Positions 1 through 5,687 of a stretch of 6,193 bases of DNA are shown in pieces. Source of the DNA: Methanoregulaceae archaeon (GTDB lineage: Archaea; Halobacteriota; Methanomicrobia; Methanomicrobiales; Methanospirillaceae); contig DUGL01000105.1 of assembly GCA_013331415.1 (NCBI GenBank), forward strand, positions 1-6,193, written 5' to 3'. The notes under the pieces were generated by a model. It made no database searches, had not been told where the DNA came from, and saw only the letters and a list, made by a program, of their open reading frames with translations. A program made the position numbers and the translations under genes. Each line of letters opens with the position of its first letter. Within the stretch, counting starts at the first letter, position 1.

Positions 1-1323
1 TCTGCAGTCACCGCGATCCTCCCGCGCCTCCAGGGCTCCTACGCCATCCTGGTGGTTGCAGCAGGGGATCCCCGGATTGTTGCTGCACGGCAGCAGAGCC
101 CGCTCGTCCTCGGGATCGGGGACGGGGCGATGGTTGCGGCATCCGACATGACCCCGGTCCTGGAGCATACCCGGCGGATGGTGGTGCTCGAGGACGGGGA
201 TGTGGCAACCCTCACCCCTGCAGCGATCGCGATCACCAACGGCGGGGTGGTTGTCGAGCGGGAGACGGAAATTGTCGGGTGGTCGGTCGAGGATACAAAG
301 AAGGGGGGCTTTCGCCACTTCATGCACAAGGAGATCTTCGAGCAGCCTGGCGTCTTCGCTGATGCGATTCGTGCCCTGCGCCGGGAGGAGGTGCCCCCTG
401 TGGTGCGGGAGGCGCGGGAGGTGGTGCTCGCTGCCTGCGGGACGTCGTACCATGCGGCGCTTGTCTTCCGGTACCTGCTCGAGGAGCGGTGCGGGATCCC
501 GGCACGGGTCGAGTACGCGTCAGAGTTCCGGTATTTTCCTCCCCCGCTCACCGGGCTCGTGATCGGGATCAGCCAGTCCGGGGAGACGGCGGATACCCTC
601 TCCGCGCTCCGGACGGCCCAGCTCCACCACTGCCCGACGCTTGCGGTGGTGAACGTGGTCGGGAGCTCGGCTTCCCGGCTTGCCGACCACACGGTCCTGA
701 TGCATGCCGGCCCCGAGATCAGCGTGGCGGCAACCAAGTCCTTCATCGCGGAGCTTGCGGTCTTCTTCCACCTGCTTGATGTGATACGGGCGGGGGCCTG
801 TGGTGCCCGCCTCGACCATGCCCACCGGGCAATCGACGAGGCACTCCTCCTCGACCTCACTGACGCGGTGAACTGCTGCACCCCGGCACAGGACATCTTC
901 TTCGTCGGGAGAGGGCCCTACTACCCGATCGCGCTCGAAGGGGCCCTCAAGATGAAGGAGATCTCGTACATCCATGCCGAGGGGTACGCTGCCGGGGAGA
1001 TCAAGCACGGGCCCTTCGCCCTGCTCTCCCCCAAGACCCCGGTCGTTGCGATCGCACCCCCGGGCCCGACCTACGGGGTGATGGTCTCAAACATCCGGGA
1101 GATGAAGGCGCGGGGGACTCCCCTGATCATCCTCGGTGAGAAAGGGGACCGGGACCTCGCGGAGGTCGCGGACGTCTTCATCCCGCTCCCATGCGCAGAC
1201 TCGGTTGCCGGGATCCTCTCGGCGACGGTCATCCTCCAGCTCCTGGCATACCATACCGCCGATGCGCTCGGGCAGGATATCGACCGGCCGAGGAACCTGG
1301 CGAAGAGCGTGACGGTGGAGTGA
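1..1323 (+). CDS. glmS: Glutamine--fructose-6-phosphate aminotransferase (glucosamine-6-phosphate synthase), 5' truncated by window edge
   Basis: Cytosolic enzyme that makes glucosamine-6-phosphate from fructose-6-phosphate and glutamine, the entry step to UDP-GlcNAc. Frame 1 is open from base 1 to TGA at 1321-1323, giving 440 visible residues. The E. coli enzyme has 608, so roughly 150-170 N-terminal residues, including the catalytic Cys1 of the glutaminase domain, lie outside. Visible residues 1 to about 75 are the end of the glutaminase domain (GSYAILVV, SPLVLGIG, VAASD). Two SIS sugar-isomerase domains follow: CGTSYH at 146-151, EYASEFRY, SQSGETADT from 191, and EISVAATKSF. The second has GRGPYYPIALEGALKMKE, then HAEGYAAGEIKHGP with His336. 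By alignment from memory with E. coli, Glu320, His336 and Lys435 match catalytic Glu488, His504 and Lys603. The C-terminus RPRNLAKSVTVE is the family signature and shows that the end is intact. Codons are strongly GC-biased. The gene runs tail to tail with the glycosyltransferase, 11 bp apart. Upstream partners are not visible. Confidence 0.97.
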   Translation, partial: SAVTAILPRLQGSYAILVVAAGDPRIVAARQQSPLVLGIGDGAMVAASDMTPVLEHTRRMVVLEDGDVATLTPAAIAITNGGVVVERETEIVGWSVEDTKKGGFRHFMHKEIFEQPGVFADAIRALRREEVPPVVREAREVVLAACGTSYHAALVFRYLLEERCGIPARVEYASEFRYFPPPLTGLVIGISQSGETADTLSALRTAQLHHCPTLAVVNVVGSSASRLADHTVLMHAGPEISVAATKSFIAELAVFFHLLDVIRAGACGARLDHAHRAIDEALLLDLTDAVNCCTPAQDIFFVGRGPYYPIALEGALKMKEISYIHAEGYAAGEIKHGPFALLSPKTPVVAIAPPGPTYGVMVSNIREMKARGTPLIILGEKGDRDLAEVADVFIPLPCADSVAGILSATVILQLLAYHTADALGQDIDRPRNLAKSVTVE

Positions 1324-1334
1324 GCGGTTCGGTA

Positions 1335-2471
1335 TTACGGGACAGTTCTGCCTGATGCCGACACCAGTACCTTTTCATACCGGGCAGCAAGGTGCCTCCA
1401 GTCATAGTGCAGGGCAATGTCCCGGTATCGGGAGGGATCGCCTGGTGCGGCAAGGATTGACGCTGTCTGGCTGACAAACGATGGCACATCATCATAGTAG
1501 AAGAGAGCATCACCGAGCATATGCTCAAGGGCAGCCATCCTGCTCGAGAGGACCGGCTTTCCACACGCGAGGTAGTTAAAGACCTTCCCCCCCACAGTCA
1601 TCTCATTCTTGGCCATCTTCTTCAGGGGGTTTAATCCGATATCCATCGCCGAGATATACAATCCGAGGTCAGAGAAGGGAACGAGCCCGGTGAATATGAC
1701 CCTGTCGGAAACACCACAATCATCTGCAAGGCGCTGGATGTGCGTTCCATAATCAGTGAAGAGGCCCGGCCCGACCACCAGGAGCGTCACATCAAGGGAC
1801 GGGAGGGCTGAAATAACAGATTCCAGGTCAACCCAGTATTCAAGGGAACCGACATAGCCGAGTACCGGGCCATCAAGACCGAGTTTCTGTTTCGCCTCGA
1901 TGGTCGGGAGCGGGGATAGTGTAGCGGTATCGACGCCGTTTGGGATTACCGTAACACCGGTTAACCCGGCATCCGCGAGATATTGAGAAAAGTCGCTGCT
2001 CACGGTGATGATTGATGTGGACTGCCTCAGGTTAAACGAGGTGATGGCTTTCACCCCGGACCTGATGACCCTCCCGAGAAGAGAACCCGGATAGTAGACC
2101 GATGCAGACTCCTCAAGGTGATCGAGGTAATCGAAGACAACGGGAGTGTCTCCAAGGCTTGCAAGGAATGAGGGGAGAATGTTTGCCGAGACGATGACAT
2201 CGATCTCCTCCCGGCGAACCGTCCGGAGGAGGGAGGCGAGATGAAACGGCGCATTCAGCAGGTAGAAGAGGGAAGGGTCCTTTGCCGGGATGGGTCCTGA
2301 ATTGATGAGGGTACAGTGTGTTTCACGGGGAATATTGTTTGAAAACTGGCCGATGCCGAAGTGGAGTACGAAGACCTCGTTTCTCTCTGCAAGGATATCA
2401 AAGATGAAATTGAGCCGGTTCGGCACCGGGTGCCGGGTCCAGTCCGTAGTGGGAATGACGAGAATCTTCAT
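1335..2471 (-). CDS. Glycosyltransferase, GT4-like (GT-B fold), probable surface-glycan assembly
   Basis: A 378-residue protein, normal length for a single-chain GT4-type glycosyltransferase, with no signal peptide or clear membrane segment; it probably works on the cytosolic membrane face. The N-terminal Rossmann-like half (about 1-175) starts MKILVIPTTDW and contains VVFDYLDHLEES at 111-122. The linker motif VIPNGVD (175-181) is typical of the family. The C-terminal donor-binding half has GYVGSLEYW (205-213), VIFTGLVP (258-265) and KVFNYLACGKPVLSS (296-310). In most relatives the equivalent of Asn299 is Glu, the second Glu of the EX7E motif; position 291, where the first should be, is Met, with Glu290 beside it. 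A C-terminal helix HYDWRHLAARYEKVL (355-369) closes the fold. The start is ATG at 2471; I see no good Shine-Dalgarno before it. The flippase gene lies 75 bp upstream on the same strand, so one transcript is likely. Donor and acceptor sugars cannot be read from the sequence. The gene is less GC-rich than glmS. Confidence 0.88.
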   Translation of the reverse strand: MKILVIPTTDWTRHPVPNRLNFIFDILAERNEVFVLHFGIGQFSNNIPRETHCTLINSGPIPAKDPSLFYLLNAPFHLASLLRTVRREEIDVIVSANILPSFLASLGDTPVVFDYLDHLEESASVYYPGSLLGRVIRSGVKAITSFNLRQSTSIITVSSDFSQYLADAGLTGVTVIPNGVDTATLSPLPTIEAKQKLGLDGPVLGYVGSLEYWVDLESVISALPSLDVTLLVVGPGLFTDYGTHIQRLADDCGVSDRVIFTGLVPFSDLGLYISAMDIGLNPLKKMAKNEMTVGGKVFNYLACGKPVLSSRMAALEHMLGDALFYYDDVPSFVSQTASILAAPGDPSRYRDIALHYDWRHLAARYEKVLVSASGRTVP

Positions 2472-2546
2472 CGTTTCAGTGAGATGTTGGAAGATAAGGG
2501 GGATAAGGGTAATTGAAAAACAGGGAAGAGGCCCCTCCCTCCCTGG

Positions 2547-4031
2547 TCAGAGCAGCCCGACAGTCCGCAGGAGATCCCCTGCTTCCAGCCGGAGTTTCGG
2601 GTCAATCCCGAACAGGACAGAGAAATAGAGCAAAGCCCCGGTTACTATGATACCAAGCAGGTACAGTACTGATGGAATCCCGAGCACTGCCCGGAACATC
2701 AGCACCCCTCCTGCCATCACCGATGCGGCTATGATAATATTCATGATTGACCGGTGTTCAAGGATAATTTTCAGGTTTCGGGAAAGATACACGTAGGAAA
2801 TGATTGCAGTCAGGGAAATAGATGCGAGTGTTGCCAGGGCAGCTCCAAGAATCCCAAGGAAGGGAATGAGGACAATATTGAGCCCGATATTGATTGCGGC
2901 TGCAAGGGATGTCGCGGCAAATGAATGCTTCGGGCGGTCCATCGCATTCAGGCAGGTGATCTGGAGCGTCACGAAGACCGTGACGAGCTGCATGATCAGC
3001 AATACCCTGAGTGCAGGTGTGCCGGAAACAAAATCAGCCCCATAGAAATAGTAGAGCATGCTGTCACCCAGAAGGATCCCCCCGGTAACGACAGGAACAG
3101 CAAGAAGCAGGGAGAATGAAATTGCCCGGGTAAGGGCTGAACCAATCGAGGGGAGATCCTTATCGGTATTCCATCGGCTTATCCTTGGGAAAAGAGCCGT
3201 ATTCACTGCTATACAGATAAACAATGCAACTCCGGTCAGCTGGTAGGCGATCCGGTAAATTCCAACGTCCGCGTTTGTCAGGAAATACCCGATAAGGATG
3301 GTATCCGCAGTCGCGAATATGGTAAACCCGGTAGATGTCAGGAATATCCAGAATGAGAAGGAAAAGAGGCTTTGTAAGTGGTGTACACCAAACTTTGCCA
3401 GTTTGAGCGGAAGATAAGAGAAGTTGAGGATAAACCCGGCGAGGAGTCCGAGAATAAAGCCTCCCGCAAGGCCGGCAGCAGCGTATCCAAGGAACGTGGC
3501 GATGACCTGTATGAGAATCTTCACGGCTGAACTGACAAAATCGCTGATTTGCGCAACCCCCACTTTTCCCGACCCGTATACCCCTGATGATCCGAAGCCG
3601 GCAATGGTTCCGGCGATGAGGGCTAAAAACAGCCAGGGGAAGAGGCCGGATGAGGCAAATTCCCTGAAAAACGGTGCCAGGAAGAGAAGTGCTGTTAACG
3701 AGACTGCCAGCAGGATAACCCGGAGCACGATGTATGCAGAAAAATATTCGTCAGCTTCCCTGCCCTCGCTGATTCGTTTTATTGCTGCCCCCCCGAACCC
3801 TCCGTCCCCAACCAGGGAAAAAACTCCGTAATAAGAAAGAAAGAGGTAGTAGGATCCTAGTACTGCAGGACCAAGGACATGGGCGAAATACATGGTCGCA
3901 ATGTATCCAAGCGCCGTAAGGCCGATGACATTGGCAAGAGAGATGAGCGATTGACGCCTGATAGGCTCGATAGACATGATACGGGAGATATACCGAGTGA
4001 TAAAAGGCACAGCAACCGTTGGAGAGGGCAT
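2547..4031 (-). CDS. Polysaccharide/oligosaccharide flippase, Wzx/RfbX type (MOP superfamily)
   Basis: Integral membrane protein expected to flip a lipid-linked glycan across the cytoplasmic membrane. It has 494 residues, within the usual 400-500 range, and about 14 hydrophobic segments by eye: near 30-50, 60-78, 98-120, 131-149, 165-185, 187-205, 222-250 (possibly two), 259-280, 300-322, 341-361, 370-390, 391-412, 430-449 and 452-475. Family-like features are the N-terminal block SLISLANVIGLTALGY (29-44), AHVLGPAVLGSYYL (50-63), GDGGFGGAAIKR (75-86) and the mid-protein GADFVSGTPALRVLL (331-345). The start is uncertain. ATG at 4031 gives the full length; ATG at 3977 (Met19) would begin MSIEPIRRQSL, closer to usual Wzx N-termini. 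Neither has a clear Shine-Dalgarno. It is first in a minus-strand pair with the glycosyltransferase and divergent from gmd, which fits a glycan export locus. An O-antigen or teichuronic-type exporter of the same superfamily is the only serious alternative. Lower GC and more A/T-ending codons than glmS or gmd. Confidence 0.9.
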   Translation of the reverse strand: MPSPTVAVPFITRYISRIMSIEPIRRQSLISLANVIGLTALGYIATMYFAHVLGPAVLGSYYLFLSYYGVFSLVGDGGFGGAAIKRISEGREADEYFSAYIVLRVILLAVSLTALLFLAPFFREFASSGLFPWLFLALIAGTIAGFGSSGVYGSGKVGVAQISDFVSSAVKILIQVIATFLGYAAAGLAGGFILGLLAGFILNFSYLPLKLAKFGVHHLQSLFSFSFWIFLTSTGFTIFATADTILIGYFLTNADVGIYRIAYQLTGVALFICIAVNTALFPRISRWNTDKDLPSIGSALTRAISFSLLLAVPVVTGGILLGDSMLYYFYGADFVSGTPALRVLLIMQLVTVFVTLQITCLNAMDRPKHSFAATSLAAAINIGLNIVLIPFLGILGAALATLASISLTAIISYVYLSRNLKIILEHRSIMNIIIAASVMAGGVLMFRAVLGIPSVLYLLGIIVTGALLYFSVLFGIDPKLRLEAGDLLRTVGLL

Positions 4032-4221
4032 GCATTAATGATTTCTTTCGGCAGACTCACCAGGAGAAATCCGGGGGCGAATTGTTCTCCCGACCCCTCC
4101 CCACACAGGGCTTCGAAGATGATTTGAACTCTATGGCGTGGGATATTTGATGGTTGATGACAGAAAAGATCATCGTATACACACTTCCTCATGCAGTGAT
4201 CTTGGTTTCCGGAGAGAATCT
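4032..4221. promoter_or_regulatory. Divergent intergenic region between flippase and gmd, presumed promoters for both
   Basis: About 190 bp separates the flippase start (4031, minus) from the gmd start (4222, plus), so promoters for both directions should lie here. The best TATA-like candidate for gmd is TATACAC at 4176-4182, with the purine-rich GAAAAG at 4163-4168 just before it. Archaeal spacing of about 25 bp would place transcription start near 4200-4205, leaving a short leader that carries the GGAGAG site. GATATTT at 4142-4148 is a weaker option. No convincing TATA/BRE pair is visible for the minus strand. The 8-bp palindrome CTTCGAAG (4111-4118) is probably chance. The region's role is inferred from layout; the individual boxes are weak. 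Confidence 0.35.
4211..4216 (+). promoter_or_regulatory. Ribosome binding site deciding the gmd start
   Basis: GGAGAG lies 5 bases before ATG 4222 (7 bases from GGAG). It complements the archaeal 16S rRNA 3' end and selects this ATG over the in-frame ATG at 4138, which has no such site. Confidence 0.75.
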
Positions 4222-5268
4222 ATGGTACAAAAAGCTTTCATCACCGGTATCACCGGCCAGGACGGTTCATACCTTGCAGAGCTCCTGCTCCATAAAGGGT
4301 ATGAAGTGCATGGCCTGGTGAGGCGGTCCTCGACATTCAACACGAGCAGGATCGACACGATCTATGTCGATCCCCATGACCCCCATGCCCGGCTCTTCCT
4401 CCACTACGGGGACCTTGCCGATTCCGAGCAGATATCAAATATCATGTACAATACCCGGCCCGACGAGGTGTACCATCTCGGTGCACAGAGCCATGTCCGG
4501 GTGAGCTTCGACATGCCCGAGTACACCGGGAATGTGACCGCACTCGGGACCACCCGCCTCCTCGAGGCTGCCCGGCGGAGTAACCATACCCTCAGGTTCT
4601 ACCAGGCCTCCTCGAGCGAGATGTTCGGGTCAGCAGCACCTCCCCAGAGCGAGACCTCATCGTTTCGTCCCCGGAGCCCCTATGCCTGTGCCAAGCTCTA
4701 CGCGTACTGGATGGTGAAGAACTACCGCGAAGGCTACGATATGTTTGCCTGCAACGGGATCCTCTTCAACCACGAATCCCCGCGCCGGGGCGAGACGTTT
4801 GTCACCCGGAAGATCACCCGGAGCATCGCCCGCCTGCTGTCAGGGAAGGACAAGTACCTGTATCTCGGGAACCTGGATGCGAAGAGGGACTGGGGGTTTG
4901 CCCCCGAGTATGTCGAATGCATGTGGCGGATCCTCCAGCAGGAGAAACCTGATGACTACGTGATCGGAACGGGGGAGACGCACTCGGTCAGGGAGTTCCT
5001 CGATGAAGCGTTCTCGTATGTCGGGCTCTCTGTCGATGAGCATGTCCGGATCGATCCCCGGTACTTCCGGCCCACCGAGGTCGAGGTACTCATAGCCGAT
5101 GCGACAAAGAGCGGGGAGCAGCTCAGCTGGAAGCCGAAGATCACCTTCCCTGCCCTTGTGCGGATCATGGTCGATTCCGACATGCGGGCCGCCGGGCTCG
5201 AGCCGATCGGTGAGGGTGACGAGATCCTGCAGAAGGTCTTCCCTGACAAGTGGTGGCGGGCGGACTGA
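4222..5268 (+). CDS. gmd: GDP-mannose 4,6-dehydratase
   Basis: NADP-dependent short-chain dehydrogenase (extended SDR) that converts GDP-mannose to GDP-4-keto-6-deoxy-mannose, the first committed step to GDP-L-fucose and related 6-deoxyhexoses. The protein has 348 residues, in the family range. The Rossmann motif is GITGQDG (9-15), followed by RRSS at 34-37, HYGDLADS (61-68) and YHLGAQSHV (84-92). The catalytic set is Ser131 and Glu133 in ASSSEMFG, with Tyr154 and Lys158 in SPYACAKLYAYW. Gmd hallmarks are LFNHESPRRGETFVTRKI (181-198), GNLDAKRDWGFAPEYVE (216-232) and YFRPTEVEVLIADATKS (281-297). The start at 4222 is chosen because GGAGAG precedes it and MVQKAFITGITGQDG matches usual Gmd N-termini; starting at 4138 would add 28 unconserved residues. 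The gene is GC-rich like glmS. The fucose synthase gene lies 419 bp downstream, which supports GDP-L-fucose as the product. A GDP-rhamnose or GDP-perosamine branch would need other enzymes not seen here. Confidence 0.96.
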   Translation: MVQKAFITGITGQDGSYLAELLLHKGYEVHGLVRRSSTFNTSRIDTIYVDPHDPHARLFLHYGDLADSEQISNIMYNTRPDEVYHLGAQSHVRVSFDMPEYTGNVTALGTTRLLEAARRSNHTLRFYQASSSEMFGSAAPPQSETSSFRPRSPYACAKLYAYWMVKNYREGYDMFACNGILFNHESPRRGETFVTRKITRSIARLLSGKDKYLYLGNLDAKRDWGFAPEYVECMWRILQQEKPDDYVIGTGETHSVREFLDEAFSYVGLSVDEHVRIDPRYFRPTEVEVLIADATKSGEQLSWKPKITFPALVRIMVDSDMRAAGLEPIGEGDEILQKVFPDKWWRAD

Positions 5269-5360
5269 TCCACCGGGGGATCTGCAGGAGGGAACAGACC
5301 CCGGGTTGAATATCCCTGTCTCCTCTCATGTCCCCGTCCACCAGGAGAACGTGATCACGA

Positions 5361-5407
5361 TCCCTGCCTGTGATACGGCGACGCAGAACTACCTCCCTGC
5401 CTGTGAT
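5361..5407 (+). repeat. In-frame 14-bp direct repeat inside the glycosyltransferase remnant
   Basis: TCCCTGCCTGTGAT occurs at 5361-5374 and again at 5394-5407. The start-to-start distance is 33 bp, exactly 11 codons, so both copies read (I/L)PACD in frame 2. It could be a local duplication or a by-product of two similar peptide motifs. It is not part of an array. Confidence 0.7.
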
Positions 5408-5604
5408 CTGGTGGTGTCGAAATTCGGGCTGCATCAGCCCCGAGATAGTCCGTCCCGGGTACCGTACTGCTTGTGCCGGAGGTGGGGATTTACCGCGGAC
5501 GCTTGCCTGATTGACGCGGTCACTGGGTGTGGACCTGTGAGGAGTTCTCATGGGTGGCAGTGGTGCGGGGAGAGTGGCTGGAGTTCTTTTCCAGCGATAT
5601 GGGG

Positions 5605-5612
5605 TATAAAAG
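5605..5612 (+). promoter_or_regulatory. TATA-box-like element, possible promoter for the fucose synthase gene
   Basis: TATAAAAG stands out in a GC-rich stretch and resembles an archaeal TATA box, which would place transcription start near 5630-5637 and give a leader of about 50-60 bases before GTG 5688. The preceding bases (GGGG) do not form a typical purine/A-rich BRE. It also lies inside the remnant's former coding sequence (GYKST in frame 1), so it may be chance. Confidence 0.25.
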
Positions 5613-5676
5613 CACTGATATGCATGGACGATCCATTTCCTTCAATGGTGCCGATGACGTTCTCTCTGCCCTCGGT

Positions 5677-5682
5677 AAGGTG
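5677..5682 (+). promoter_or_regulatory. Ribosome binding site for the GTG start of the fucose synthase gene
   Basis: AAGGTG matches the archaeal anti-Shine-Dalgarno (complement of AGGAGGTGAT) and sits 5 bases before GTG 5688. An in-frame TAA at 5676-5678 rules out any start further upstream, so this site and GTG 5688 go together. Confidence 0.7.
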
Positions 5683-5687
5683 TTCCC

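Noticed and set aside
39..896. A 285-codon minus-strand reading frame opposite glmS
   Set aside because: GC-rich third positions of glmS keep the opposite frame open. The translation is Ser/Arg/Thr-rich with no recognisable fold, and the plus strand is unmistakably GlmS.
4138..4221. In-frame N-terminal extension of gmd from ATG 4138
   Set aside because: It has no ribosome binding site and its 28 residues do not resemble Gmd. GGAGAG before 4222 and the family N-terminus favour 4222.
5550..5609. Small ORF MGGSGAGRVAGVLFQRYGV preceded by GAGGAG
   Set aside because: 19 codons inside the remnant with no recognisable product. The purine run is explained by the Glu-Glu codons of the frame-1 remnant.
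5624..5636. Inverted repeat ATGGA-CGA-TCCAT as an operator or hairpin
   Set aside because: A 5-bp stem with a 3-bp centre is expected by chance and is not linked to a convincing promoter.
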